Below are positions 49,924 to 58,273 of a stretch of DNA of 64,000 nucleotides, in pieces. The position numbers and the translations under genes were made by a program. This stretch comes from Algiphilus sp022763315. GTDB taxonomy: Bacteria > Pseudomonadota > Gammaproteobacteria > Nevskiales > Nevskiaceae. The number at the start of each line of letters is the position of its first letter. Within the stretch, counting starts at the first letter, position 1. The DNA lies in NCBI RefSeq assembly GCF_965249985.1, contig NZ_OZ252280.1. One strand, given 5' to 3'. The notes under the pieces were generated by a model. The model did no database searches, was not told the DNA's origin, and worked only from the letters and a program-made list of their open reading frames with translations.

Positions 49924-50862
49924 ATGGGAGACAGCGACAAGCTCTACGCGCGTCACGATCTCAGCTTCGGGAGCAGCGACGCGTCCTGCGCAGCCTGGCA
50001 TTACGTGCCGCGCGTGGATCACCTGGCCAATGACGCGGGCAGCCCCTGCATTGTCATGGCGCATGGTTTCGGCGGCACGCGAGACGCCGGTCTGGAGCCC
50101 TACGCCCAGACCTTCGCCACCGCCGGACTGCATGTCCTGCTCTTTGACTATCGGCACTTTGGCGCCAGCGGTGGCGAACCACGACAGCTAATCAACGTCC
50201 GCCGCCAACTCACCGACTGGCACGCCGCCATCGCGCATGCGCGCACGCTCAGTGGCGTGGACGGCAACCGCATCGGCCTGTGGGGCACCTCCTTCTCCGG
50301 AGGGCATGTGGTGACGGTGGCCGCCGAGGACGATTCCGTGGCGGCGATCAGCGCACAAGCCCCGATGCTGGATGGTCTGGCCACCTTGCAATCGCTGCTG
50401 CATAACGCCGGCTTGTCCGCTGTGGCGCGGGCGTCCTTGGCCGCCATGCGCGACCAGGCCGCTGCGCTGAGCGGCACCGAGCCGGTCACGCTGCCCATTG
50501 TCGGCGCCAAGGGCGAGGTGGCGGGCATGTCCACCGAGGACGCCCTTGCGGGCTACACCGCCATCACGCCGCCGGACTGGGTCAATGCCTTCTGCGCGCG
50601 GGTGATGCTAGCGATACCGACCTACCGCCCGATCCGGTCCGTTCCCAAATTGACCTGTCCCAGCCTGTTCATCGCCTGCAGCCGGGACTTGATCACTCCG
50701 CCCGCACCGGCGCGGCGGGCCGCTGCCATTGCTGGCGATCGCAGCCACCTCGTGGAACTCGATATGGGGCACTTCGACGTGTATCGCGGCGAAGGCTTCA
50801 CCGCCTCCAGCACCTCACAGGTGGACTTTTTCTGCGAGGCGCTTGCGCCCGTTCCGCAGTGA
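49924..50862 (+). CDS. Alpha/beta hydrolase
   Basis: 312 residues from the ATG at 49924 (GGAGGA upstream). Alpha/beta-hydrolase landmarks: oxyanion region MAHGFGGTRDAG near residue 45, strand LLFDYRHFGASGGEPRQ near 75, nucleophile serine in GLWGTSFSGGH near 120, acid in FIACSRDLITPP and histidine in MGHFDVYRGEGF. Closest in layout to the dienelactone hydrolase/FrsA-like esterase group; substrate unknown. Its last 48 bp overlap the convergent kinase gene. Confidence 0.87.
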   Translation: MGDSDKLYARHDLSFGSSDASCAAWHYVPRVDHLANDAGSPCIVMAHGFGGTRDAGLEPYAQTFATAGLHVLLFDYRHFGASGGEPRQLINVRRQLTDWHAAIAHARTLSGVDGNRIGLWGTSFSGGHVVTVAAEDDSVAAISAQAPMLDGLATLQSLLHNAGLSAVARASLAAMRDQAAALSGTEPVTLPIVGAKGEVAGMSTEDALAGYTAITPPDWVNAFCARVMLAIPTYRPIRSVPKLTCPSLFIACSRDLITPPAPARRAAAIAGDRSHLVELDMGHFDVYRGEGFTASSTSQVDFFCEALAPVPQ

Positions 50863-52143
50863 ATGCTCCAGAGGGGGCGCCTTGCGCGCGACGGCGTGCA
50901 ACAGCGTGCGCATGCGCACTTGGGCATCGAGGTTGCGCAAGAGCCAATAGGCGCCGGAGAGGGTCCGCATGACAAAGACCAGTTCCGGCACTGGGCGGTA
51001 GCGGAAGGCGCTGCGCAGATGGCTGCGCGCGACGGCGCGCGCCTCGTCAATGATGCGTCCGTCGCGGAAGGCAAAACGTGCATCCGCAAGCAGCGGGTCG
51101 GCCACGGCGGTGCAGATATCCGCATACAGCTTGGCATCGTCGTCGCTCAGTTCGCGGTCTATCGGTACCGCGCCCAGGTGCTGCAAGGCGATATGGACGC
51201 GCTGCCAGTCCCGTTCCATGCCTCCTGCCACTGCCTGCGCCATCCATTGCCGCGCCTCCGCCCGCACCGGTACCGCGCAGCCGAAGTCATAGATCACCAG
51301 ACGACCATCGGCGTGAAAGCCAAAATTGCCAGGATGCGGATCGGCATGCACGAAGCCGCTGTCGAAGACCGAAGCCACGACCCAGCGCGCGAAACGCTCG
51401 CCCAACCGGTCGCGCACTTCTGCTGACCATTGCTTGGCGTCATTCAGGCTGCAGCCGTCCTCCCAGCTCGTGACCAGGGTCGACTCGGTGCACAGCTCCG
51501 TCACCGGCGTCGGCATCACGATGTAATCGTGGCGACGCGCATCGCGCAATCGCTGCAGATTGGCCAGCTCCTTGCGGTAATCCGTTTCTTCCGAGAAGCG
51601 CGTGCGAATTTCGCTCAGCACGCCATCCAGCGCCCGTCCGTCGACGGGTGCAATGCGCGCCATCCGAAACAGCCGGCCGAGTGCGGCGACATCGTCATCG
51701 ATGGCGGCACGCACTTCCGGGTAGCGCAGTTTGAGCGCGACCACGCGGCCGTCTTCGAGGTGCGCACGATGCACCTGACCGATGGAGGCGGCCGCGGCGG
51801 CGGGCTCATCAATGCGCACAAGGCGTGCCCGCTGCTCGGGGGACCAGGCCGCCTGCATGACGGATTCCAGCTCGGACAGGGGCCGCGGCGGCGCCGAACG
51901 CTGCAACCGGCTCAGGGCCTCCGCCAGATCCTTGGGCAGCAGATCTTCATACTGGGAAGCAAGCTGCCCAAGCTTCATGGCTGCCCCTTTCATTTCGGAG
52001 AGCAGTGCGAACCAGTCCTCGCCAGTCGCTTGCCAGAAGCGTTGCCTTGCATCGCTGTCACGCAGACCACGTACCCGTGATGTCAGCGACCGCCCGACAG
52101 TGCGGGCACCCGCCCAGAACAGCCGGCGCGAACGTCCACTCAT
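50815..52143 (-). CDS. AarF/ABC1/UbiB-family atypical kinase
   Basis: 442 residues. Family motifs: KxGQ as GAAMKLGQLASQYEDLLP (about 52-69), the Ala-rich loop PAAAASIGQVHRAHLEDGR (about 114-132), the nucleotide-binding lysine in VVALKLRYP, FVHADPHPGNFGF with the catalytic Asp and IYDFGCAV with the metal-binding Asp. These proteins act on or extract lipid quinones and support ubiquinone synthesis; this soluble form lacks C-terminal membrane helices, unlike UbiB itself. Convergent overlap of 48 bp with the hydrolase. Confidence 0.9.
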   Translation of the reverse strand: MSGRSRRLFWAGARTVGRSLTSRVRGLRDSDARQRFWQATGEDWFALLSEMKGAAMKLGQLASQYEDLLPKDLAEALSRLQRSAPPRPLSELESVMQAAWSPEQRARLVRIDEPAAAAASIGQVHRAHLEDGRVVALKLRYPEVRAAIDDDVAALGRLFRMARIAPVDGRALDGVLSEIRTRFSEETDYRKELANLQRLRDARRHDYIVMPTPVTELCTESTLVTSWEDGCSLNDAKQWSAEVRDRLGERFARWVVASVFDSGFVHADPHPGNFGFHADGRLVIYDFGCAVPVRAEARQWMAQAVAGGMERDWQRVHIALQHLGAVPIDRELSDDDAKLYADICTAVADPLLADARFAFRDGRIIDEARAVARSHLRSAFRYRPVPELVFVMRTLSGAYWLLRNLDAQVRMRTLLHAVARKAPPLEHSLRNGRKRLAEKVHL

Positions 52144-52482
52144 CGCCGGACCATGACCTGCATTTTGGCCGCGTTCTCCATACCGGTATCATAGCGGTGA
52201 CAGTAGGCCTCTCGGCATGCGATCTATGCCGTGTCCTGCAGTCCATAAAAAAGGCCCTGATCTTGTTGGGGTACAAGGTCAGGGCCAGATGGCCGGCAGC
52301 TTGGGATCGGGAGAAGCGCGCATCCGGCCACAGGGAGACTTGCGATGCAGACTATCGGCTCGCGCGCGCGGCGGGCGCTTCCATACGACAGGCGGTTCAC
52401 CTTGAAGGACAGACGGGATCAACGGCACGCCGAGGTCGACAGACGGCATTGCCAAAGCCGACCGGGCTATCATGCGGGCGTG
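52144..52482. other. 339-bp intergenic region with a terminator facing left
   Basis: The gap between the kinase and the nuclease-like gene holds a strong minus-strand terminator (52247-52286) with no obvious gene to its right on that strand. The rest shows no domain-bearing frame. It may contain a small RNA gene on the minus strand as well as the promoters of the two divergent genes. Confidence 0.5.
52247..52286 (-). terminator. Strong Rho-independent terminator without an obvious gene
   Basis: On the minus strand GGCCCTGACCTTGT-ACCCCA-ACAAGATCAGGGCC makes a 14-bp stem with one G-T pair and a 6-nt loop (52286-52253), followed by TTTTTT (52252-52247). It ends about 105 bp before the kinase start codon. 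Confidence 0.85.
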
Positions 52483-53061
52483 ATGCGAATTCCCTCGTGG
52501 CTAGTCCTGCTGGCGATTGCCGTCGTCTCCCTGTCGACCTCGGGTTGCACCGTATTCGGTGGCAGCGAGGCCAAACCGGCGCGGGAGACCGGCCCGCCCC
52601 AGCGCACGCGGTGGCTGATCCCCATCGACGGCTCGCCGCCGGAACCCACTGAAACCATCGCCGGGCGCGCCCGCGTGCTGGATGCAGACACCCTGACCGT
52701 CGACGGCGCGGTGGTTCATCTCTCGGGACTGGATGCACCGGAGCTTGAGCAACTCTGCCGCCGCGCCTCCGGCCTGCCGTATCGCTGCGGCGAGGATATG
52801 GCCGCGCTGCTCGAACAGCGCCTACAGCGCGACCGCGTCATCTGTGACGTTGCCACGGTTGAAGAAAGTGAGGACTACCTGGGCGTGTGCCGCCACTACG
52901 GGGAGAATCTCAATGAATGGCTGGTACGCAACGGCTATGCCGTGGCCAACAACGTGGATTCGCCCTACGTGGCGTTGGAGCGCGAAGCCGCGGATGCGTC
53001 CCGCGGCCTCTGGCGCGGCGTCTTCGAACGTCCGTCAGACTGGCGCGAGCGCAACGACTAG
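52483..53061 (+). CDS. Staphylococcal-nuclease-fold lipoprotein, probably not a standard nuclease
   Basis: 192 residues from the ATG at 52483 (GTG at 52480 possible). Lipobox STSGC with the lipidated Cys at residue 22. The SNase-like domain shows RVLDADTLTVDGAVVHLSGLDAPELEQLC and YLGVCRHYGENLNEWLVRNGYAVA. The metal-binding DADT and DAPE segments are kept. The two catalytic arginines seem lost: His replaces the first (VHLSG for the usual IRLxG) and the usual YGR segment reads DYLG. It may bind rather than cut nucleic acid, or have another role at the membrane. Confidence 0.8.
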   Translation: MRIPSWLVLLAIAVVSLSTSGCTVFGGSEAKPARETGPPQRTRWLIPIDGSPPEPTETIAGRARVLDADTLTVDGAVVHLSGLDAPELEQLCRRASGLPYRCGEDMAALLEQRLQRDRVICDVATVEESEDYLGVCRHYGENLNEWLVRNGYAVANNVDSPYVALEREAADASRGLWRGVFERPSDWRERND

Positions 53062-53071
53062 CGCCGACGAG

Positions 53072-53091
53072 CCCGGCTGGTCCTAGCCGGG
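53072..53091. terminator. Hairpin between convergent genes
   Basis: CCCGGCT-GGTCCT-AGCCGGG, a perfect 7-bp stem, lies between the nuclease-like gene and rdgC and overlaps the rdgC stop. No T-run, so it is a weak bidirectional terminator at best. Confidence 0.4.
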
Positions 53092-53982
53092 GGTGCCGCT
53101 GTCGGCGGAGAGCACGCGCCGCAAGTCAGCGATCATCGGCCCGAAGGTGCTGCACATGAGCATAAAGTCCGCCGCGTAGGCTGCGTCAGGGTCACTCTCA
53201 CTGTCACTATCCGATGCGATGTCGCCCACCTGCAGCCGTTTGATCTGCAGCTGATCGTCGAGCGTGAATCGCAAACTTTCGCGCCAACTCAACCGCAGGC
53301 GTTGCACGAATTTTCCAGCCGAGAGATGCGCGCGGATTTCGGGTAGATCCAGCGCATGGCGGGCGTAGCGCACAGCCGGACGCTCCGCCTGGGGGCTCAC
53401 CAGCTCGCATTCGTCTTCCAGATCGAAGGGTGCCGGCGCTTCGCCCGCACCCAGCCACTGCGTCATCTGTGCGCCCACGGAAGGCTCGCAGCTCAGCGGC
53501 GTGAATCCATTGCCTTCCACGGTACGGCCGAGCAGCGCCACCAGCGACTCGGCGGCGGATATGCTGGCGGCATCAATCACGAGCAAGCCCTGGGTCGGGT
53601 CAATCCATGCGCGCGTGACCTTGCGCTGGCCAAAGGCGCGCGGTAGCAGTTCATTGGTGACCTGATCCTTGAGTTCGCGCAGATGCTTGCGCGGCGGCGC
53701 AAAGCCCTTGACCTGTTCAAAGGTCTTCGCACGGGAGGCCACTTCATCACGGATCACGCCGGCGGGGAGCAGCTTTTTCTCCTCACCATAGGCGAAGAGC
53801 AGTTGCTGCTCCTGGCCGAAGACCAGCTGCGCATCACCACGCGGCGACAGCCAGCCTTCGGATTGCCACTGCAGTCCCGACACCGGCTGCAGGATGGTCT
53901 CGCGCAACTTTTCCTCGAAATCCGCGGCGTTCAAGGTCCATTGGTTATCGGTCACGAAGAGTTGCAGATTCTTGAACCACAT
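53083..53982 (-). CDS. rdgC: Recombination-associated protein RdgC
   Basis: 299 residues from the ATG at 53982, starting with the family's usual MWFKNLQLF; the E. coli protein has 303. Other conserved parts are FAYGEEKKLLPAGVIRDEVASRA, FAPPRKHLRELKDQVTNELLPRAF and CELVSPQAERPAVRYARHALD. RdgC forms a ring around DNA and limits RecA loading. It is found mainly in beta- and gammaproteobacteria, which supports the lineage call. Single gene downstream of tRNA-Gln on the same strand. Confidence 0.95.
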   Translation of the reverse strand: MWFKNLQLFVTDNQWTLNAADFEEKLRETILQPVSGLQWQSEGWLSPRGDAQLVFGQEQQLLFAYGEEKKLLPAGVIRDEVASRAKTFEQVKGFAPPRKHLRELKDQVTNELLPRAFGQRKVTRAWIDPTQGLLVIDAASISAAESLVALLGRTVEGNGFTPLSCEPSVGAQMTQWLGAGEAPAPFDLEDECELVSPQAERPAVRYARHALDLPEIRAHLSAGKFVQRLRLSWRESLRFTLDDQLQIKRLQVGDIASDSDSESDPDAAYAADFMLMCSTFGPMIADLRRVLSADSGTPG

Positions 53983-54039
53983 GGCGAAACACACCCTTTT
54001 CCGGCACCGCCGGATAGACGGACGAGTGGCTGACACAAC

Positions 54040-54062
54040 AAGGCCCGCTGAAAGCGGGCCTT
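54040..54062 (-). terminator. Terminator after tRNA-Gln
   Basis: AAGGCCCGCT-(3 nt)-AGCGGGCCTT forms a 10-bp stem right after the tRNA on the minus strand, followed by the T-rich GTTGTG. Confidence 0.75.
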
Positions 54063-54069
54063 GGTGATA

Positions 54070-54143
54070 TGGCTGGGGGACTAGGATTCGAACCTAGACT
54101 GGCGGAATCAGAATCCGCTGTCCTACCATTAGACGATCCCCCA
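54070..54143 (-). tRNA. tRNA-Gln (anticodon CTG)
   Basis: 74 nt including an encoded CCA (54072-54070). The acceptor stem TGGGGGA pairs with TCCCCCA, discriminator G. The anticodon stem GCGGA/TCCGC encloses loop TTCTGAT, anticodon CTG, reading CAG. The T-arm CTAGGTTCGAATCCTAG is perfect. The 5' T1-A72 pair is usual for tRNA-Gln. Confidence 0.97.
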
Positions 54144-54167
54144 AGCGGACTGTCGAAACAGTACAAC

Positions 54168-54194
54168 ACACCCCGCCGCCGTGCAGCGGGGTGT
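54168..54194 (-). terminator. Terminator of the rplM-rpsI operon
   Basis: ACACCCCGC (minus strand, 54194-54186) pairs with GCGGGGTGT (54176-54168) over a 9-nt loop, just after the rpsI stop. It is followed by GTTGTACTGTTT, moderately T-rich. Confidence 0.7.
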
Positions 54195-54200
54195 ACCGCA

Positions 54201-54596
54201 TCAGCGCTTGCTGAACTGTACGCTACGACGCGCCTTGTGCTTACCGACCTTCTTACGTTCGACGGCACGCGGGTCACGGGTGATGTACCCGGCCGCACGC
54301 AGCGGCGACTTCATCTCCGGGTCGTAATCGGCGAGCGCGCGCGCAATGCCGTGGCGGATCGCGCCGGCCTGGCCGCTGGGACCACCACCGGATACCGTGA
54401 TCTTGAAGTCGAAACGGTCATTGGACTCGACCGTGTCGAGCGGCTGACGGACGATCATGCGCGAGCTTTCGCGGCCGCCGAAATAGTCTTCGAGGCTCTT
54501 GCCATTGACGGTAATTTCGCCACTGCCCGGCCTCAGGAACACGCGGGCGGAAGCGGTCTTGCGTCGGCCCGTACCGTAGTTTTGCGTAACACTCAT
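54201..54596 (-). CDS. rpsI: 30S ribosomal protein S9
   Basis: 131 residues, the usual length. Conserved blocks: YGTGRRKTASARVFLRPG near the start, RQPLDTVE, SGGGPSGQAGAIRHGIARAL, and the C-terminal RAAGYITRDPRAVERKKVGKHKARR ending in the basic tail QFSKR that reaches the P-site tRNA. Second gene of the rplM-rpsI operon, 14 bp after rplM. Confidence 0.98.
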   Translation of the reverse strand: MSVTQNYGTGRRKTASARVFLRPGSGEITVNGKSLEDYFGGRESSRMIVRQPLDTVESNDRFDFKITVSGGGPSGQAGAIRHGIARALADYDPEMKSPLRAAGYITRDPRAVERKKVGKHKARRSVQFSKR

Positions 54597-54610
54597 GCGC
54601 TAGGACTCAA

Positions 54611-55039
54611 TCAGAGGGAGACGGGCGCAGGCTGCTGCGCCGTATGAGGATGCTCGCTGCCGGCATAGACCTTCAGCTTGCCGAACTGCGCGTAGCCCAG
54701 CGGGCCGCGCGGCAACATGCCGCGCACGGCGCTCTGCAGGACGCGCTCCGGGTGACGCTCCAGCTGCTGGCTCAGCGTGCGGGAGCGGATGCCGCCCGGA
54801 TACCCGGTATGACGCCAGTAGATCTTGTCGTTCATCTTGCGACCGGTGACACGCACCTTGTCCGCATTGATCACGACAACGTAGTCACCCACGTCGGCGT
54901 GCGGAGTGAACTCCGGCTTGTGCTTGCCGCGCAGGCGGCGCGCGATTTCACTGGCGAGACGGCCCAGAGTCTGGCCCTCGGCGTCGAAGATGACCCAATC
55001 GCGCTTGGCGGTTTGGGCGTTGGCAAAGGTCGTCTGCAT
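54611..55039 (-). CDS. rplM: 50S ribosomal protein L13
   Basis: 142 residues from the ATG at 55039; the frame continues upstream, but L13 begins at MQTTFANAQTAKRDW. Conserved blocks: WVIFDAEGQTLGRLASEIARRLRGKHKP, GDYVVVINADKVRVTGRKM, YWRHTGYPGG and AVRGMLPRGPLGYAQFGKLKVYAGSEHPH. It is an early-assembly protein of the large subunit. Operon with rpsI. Confidence 0.98.
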   Translation of the reverse strand: MQTTFANAQTAKRDWVIFDAEGQTLGRLASEIARRLRGKHKPEFTPHADVGDYVVVINADKVRVTGRKMNDKIYWRHTGYPGGIRSRTLSQQLERHPERVLQSAVRGMLPRGPLGYAQFGKLKVYAGSEHPHTAQQPAPVSL

Positions 55040-55221
55040 GATTCGATGATCCGTAGAAGCCGGCGATACAGCGGCTTGAGAAGCCCGGAAAAGGCGCGAG
55101 ATGATAGTGGCTTGGGCCCTGCTTTGCAAGCCCGCGACAGCGGTAGCGGAGCCATTCTGGTACATCGCCTGTTCAGCCGTGGTGCGCATGATAACGGTGT
55201 CTTCCGTCGAAGGAGTACGCC

Positions 55222-55803
55222 ATGCGCACCCACCGTTTCCCTCTGGCCCTTGCGGGCATCGTGCTGTCGGCCTTCGCGCTTGGCGCCTGTACGGGCGAGG
55301 CGCTGGAGAGCACCCCGGTCAACGAATCCGAGCAGGGCAGCACCGGCCCCTATCCCAACGCGCACACCGGCGAGAAAGAAGCCGCCAACGACGCTCCGAC
55401 CACGGCGACGGCAGCGGCTCCAGCACCGGCTCAGGCGCGGCCGCAGCCCGCCCCACGACCGCCAGCCTGCGATAACTGCGGCACCATCGCCGCCATCGAA
55501 GCGGTGGAGGAACGCGGCAAGGGTTCTGGCGCAGGCGCCGTCGGTGGTGCGGCGGCGGGTGGCGTCATCGGCCACCAGATTGGCGGCGGTAGCGGCAAGG
55601 ATATCGCCACAGTGGTGGGCGCCATTGCTGGCGGCATCGCCGGTCATAAGGCGGAGGAACGGCTCCGCTCCAAGACCAGCTACCGTGTCACCGTGCAGCT
55701 GGAGAATGGCGGTAGCCGCGTCTTCCGCATGGAAGACGCCAGCCACCTCCATACCGGCCAGCGTGTCGCGGTCTACGATAACGGCGTCGTGCCGCGCCGA
55801 TAG
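55222..55803 (+). CDS. Glycine-zipper (2TM) outer-membrane lipoprotein
   Basis: 193 residues; GAAGGAG upstream of the ATG. Lipobox LGAC with the lipidated Cys at residue 23. A Pro/Ala-rich spacer (about 55-85) leads to CDNCGTIAAIEAVEERGKGSG and a glycine-zipper membrane pair (GAGAVGGAAAGGVIGHQIGGG and VVGAIAGGIAGHKAEERL), then a small beta domain (SYRVTVQLENGGSRVFRMED). This is the SlyB/PcP-like arrangement that stabilises the outer membrane. Single gene, divergent from rplM. Confidence 0.88.
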   Translation: MRTHRFPLALAGIVLSAFALGACTGEALESTPVNESEQGSTGPYPNAHTGEKEAANDAPTTATAAAPAPAQARPQPAPRPPACDNCGTIAAIEAVEERGKGSGAGAVGGAAAGGVIGHQIGGGSGKDIATVVGAIAGGIAGHKAEERLRSKTSYRVTVQLENGGSRVFRMEDASHLHTGQRVAVYDNGVVPRR

Positions 55804-55809
55804 CGCGAC

Positions 55810-56772
55810 TCAGGCCGCCAGGCGCTGGCGCGCGCTGGCGTACTCGGCGGCCAGGGCATCGACCACCTGCGCGGCACTTTGCACGTCGCCGATCTGACCG
55901 ACGCCCTGCCCCGCCCCCCAGATGTCGCGCCAGGCTTTGGCGGAGCTGGCGCCACCGGAGCCGAAGTCCATCGTGTTCTTGTCGCCGGCAGGCAGATTGT
56001 CCGGGTCCAGCCCGGCCGCCTCGATACTGGAACGCAGATAGTTGCCGTGTACGCCGGTGAAAAGGTCGGTGTAGACAATGTCCTCACCGCTAGCCGCCAG
56101 CAATGCAGCCTTGTATTCGGGCGCGGCATTGGCTTCCTCGGTGGCAATGAAGCGGGTACCGATGTAGGCGAGATCCGCGCCCACCGCCTGCGCCGCCAGC
56201 ACCGCGCCGCCACTGGCGATCGATCCCGAGGCGATGATCGGCCCATCGTAGAAGGCCCGAATCTCCGGGATCAGCGCAAAGGGTGAAAGACGCCCGGCGT
56301 GGCCGCCGGCGCCATGGCACACCAGAATCAGCCCATCCACGCCTGCCTGGAGTGCGCGTTTGGCGTGCTTGATGTTGGTCACATCATGGAAGACCAACCC
56401 ACCATAGCTGTGCGCCGCCTCTACCACGGCATCGGGCGCGCGTAGCGAGGTGATCTGGATAGGCACCCGGTAGCGCGCGCACAGCTCAACGTCGTGCGCC
56501 AGCCGCTGGTTCGAGGCATGCACGATCTGGTTGACGGCGAAGGGCGCGATGGGCGCCTCGGGCTCTGCCGCACGCGCGGCGTCCAGCTCCGTCGTGATGC
56601 GTTCCAGCCATTCCTCCAACACATGCTCGGGACGCGCATTCAGTGCCGGAAAGGAGCCCACCACGCCGGCCGTGCACTGGGCGATGACCAGATCCGGGTT
56701 GGAGACGATGAACATGGGCGCCGCGATCACCGGCAGACGCAAACGACCTTGCAGCAGATTCGGAAGGGACAT
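55810..56772 (-). CDS. Nitronate monooxygenase (NMO/2-nitropropane dioxygenase family)
   Basis: 320 residues from the ATG at 56772 (a TTG at 56778 is possible). FMN-dependent TIM barrel: LPVIAAPMFIVSNPDLVIAQ at the start, SLRAPDAVVEAAHSYG, the nucleotide-binding LILVCHGAGGHAGRLSPFALIPEIR, IASGSIASGGAVLAAQAVGADLAYIGTRF and the catalytic-loop histidine near GAGGHAGR. It oxidises alkyl nitronates; the physiological substrate is often unknown. It ends 7 bp from the convergent lipoprotein gene. Confidence 0.9.
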   Translation of the reverse strand: MSLPNLLQGRLRLPVIAAPMFIVSNPDLVIAQCTAGVVGSFPALNARPEHVLEEWLERITTELDAARAAEPEAPIAPFAVNQIVHASNQRLAHDVELCARYRVPIQITSLRAPDAVVEAAHSYGGLVFHDVTNIKHAKRALQAGVDGLILVCHGAGGHAGRLSPFALIPEIRAFYDGPIIASGSIASGGAVLAAQAVGADLAYIGTRFIATEEANAAPEYKAALLAASGEDIVYTDLFTGVHGNYLRSSIEAAGLDPDNLPAGDKNTMDFGSGGASSAKAWRDIWGAGQGVGQIGDVQSAAQVVDALAAEYASARQRLAA

Positions 56773-56801
56773 GAGCAACCGTGAGTTCTATGGATTCAAA
56801 T

Positions 56802-57350
56802 TCAGCGCGGCGGGACCAGCGCATCGGCCGCCACACGGGCAGCGAAGAATAGCCCAGCGTAGACCTTGGGCTCGATCAACAACCCCGCCTGCATCTGACC
56901 CGCCAGCCAGTCCTGCGCCTCGTCGAGGGGCACCACGTGCGGCACGATGTCCTCTCCCGCCACGCCGCCACCGGCATGGATCCGGGTCAGGCCCGTAGCC
57001 AGCACGAGGTAGGTACTCTCCGAGGTCAACCCGGGCGCCGATGGCCCCTGCATGAGCCGCTCGACCTGGGCGGGACGAAAGCCGGTCTCCTCTTCCAGCT
57101 CGCGTTCTGCGGCGAGCTCGGGGCTTTCGCCGTCGCTCTCATCGCCGACGATGCCGGCGGGCAGCTCGATGGTGCGCGCCTGTACCGGATGTCGATACTG
57201 CTCCACCAGCACGATCTCGCGCGCCGGCGTCACTGCCACGATGGCGGCGCCGCCGATGCCGCGTACGCGACTGACATATTCCCACCGGCCGTCCTTGAGC
57301 AAACGCAGAAAACGGCCTTCGTGCAGAGTTTCGATCGATGCTTGGTCCAT
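56802..57350 (-). CDS. Nudix hydrolase, ADP-ribose pyrophosphatase-like
   Basis: 182 residues; the ATG at 57350 overlaps the rlmJ stop (TGATG). The Nudix box is complete, from Gly74 in DGESPE through REL-EEETGF (Gly-x5-Glu-x7-Arg-Glu-Leu-x-Glu-Glu-x-Gly). Upstream strand EIVLVEQYRHPVQARTIELPAGIVGD is typical of ADP-ribose or ADP-sugar diphosphatases (NudF/NudE group). Exact substrate unknown. Second gene of a pair with rlmJ. Confidence 0.88.
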   Translation of the reverse strand: MDQASIETLHEGRFLRLLKDGRWEYVSRVRGIGGAAIVAVTPAREIVLVEQYRHPVQARTIELPAGIVGDESDGESPELAAERELEEETGFRPAQVERLMQGPSAPGLTSESTYLVLATGLTRIHAGGGVAGEDIVPHVVPLDEAQDWLAGQMQAGLLIEPKVYAGLFFAARVAADALVPPR

Positions 57351-58162
57351 CAAGGGTTGATCCATTCCAGTCGGTGGTGGGCGCGGGCGCCGCGCCCCAG
57401 TTGGCTGGCCATCCAGGCCAACGACTCCGCCCACTGCGTGTCCAGGCCATAGGGCGGATTGACAACGGCGACGCCGCAGGCGTGCATGCGCCCGCCTCCG
57501 ACGTCGCCGTGATCGAGCACCGCATTCCACACCGGCTTGCCGAAGGCGCGGGCTATGCGGCGCAAGGCGCGATCCGCGTCGTGGGCATTCTTGCGCGGAT
57601 ACCACAGAGCGTGCACGCCATGTCCGAATTTGCTGGCGCAGCGCTCCAGCAGTTCGGCCACCGCACGGAACTCGTCGGCACGTTCGAAGGGCGGGTCGAT
57701 CAGAACCAGACCCCGCTTGTGCCGGGGCGGCAGCAGGGCATCCATCCGATAGCCATCCCTTTGCTGCACCGTCGCCCGCTTGCCGCAGGTTCGCGTCAGC
57801 GTCTGGGCGACTTCCGGCACGGCCTCGCACAGCAGCAGCTGGTCCTCGCCGCGCGCCATCTCCAGGGCGAGCCAGGGCGAACCGGGGTAGCGCCCTGCGC
57901 CAATGCGCGAAGTGGCCTCCAGAAAGCGCGCGGCCAACTCCGGCGCGCCACTGGCGGCCCGCAGGCGCCCGATGCCATCGCGCCACTCCTCGGTCTTGCT
58001 GGCGGCTTCACCGCTGAGCAGGTAGTGCCCGGCGCCGGCGTGGGATTCCACATAGGACCAGGGCGTGGCCTTGCGATTGAGCGCGTCCAGAATTCCGAAA
58101 ACAATGGCGTGCTTCCAGACATCCGCGAAATTGCCGGCGTGATAGGCGTGGCGATAGTGCAT
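57350..58162 (-). CDS. rlmJ: 23S rRNA (adenine(2030)-N6)-methyltransferase RlmJ
   Basis: 270 residues from the ATG at 58162 (MHYRHAYHAGNFADVWKH, the family start; the ATG at 58171 is also possible). S-adenosylmethionine site with VESHAGAGHYLL (about 38-49), catalytic motif DPPFE (156-160) of N6-adenine methyltransferases, and WYPRKN. It methylates A2030 of 23S rRNA. Coupled to the Nudix gene and divergent from the AddB-like gene. Confidence 0.95.
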   Translation of the reverse strand: MHYRHAYHAGNFADVWKHAIVFGILDALNRKATPWSYVESHAGAGHYLLSGEAASKTEEWRDGIGRLRAASGAPELAARFLEATSRIGAGRYPGSPWLALEMARGEDQLLLCEAVPEVAQTLTRTCGKRATVQQRDGYRMDALLPPRHKRGLVLIDPPFERADEFRAVAELLERCASKFGHGVHALWYPRKNAHDADRALRRIARAFGKPVWNAVLDHGDVGGGRMHACGVAVVNPPYGLDTQWAESLAWMASQLGRGARAHHRLEWINP

Positions 58163-58273
58163 GGCGCGCATGATAGGGCGGTCGAAGGCGACTGGGCGCA
58201 TCGGCGCGTACAGCAAGGCCACATGCGACGGTGGGCGTCGACGGTCGACAGCGGTTTTGCCTACCCTTGGCGA

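Noticed and set aside
52279..52473. 64-codon minus-strand frame leading into the orphan terminator
   Set aside because: No ribosome site or motif; its stop lies inside the terminator stem. A non-coding RNA is the better explanation for the terminator.
57338..58273. Upstream extension of the AddB-like frame by about 310 codons
   Set aside because: It lies entirely over rlmJ on the opposite strand; the protein family starts near MQHLDRDTLFTAW at 58274.
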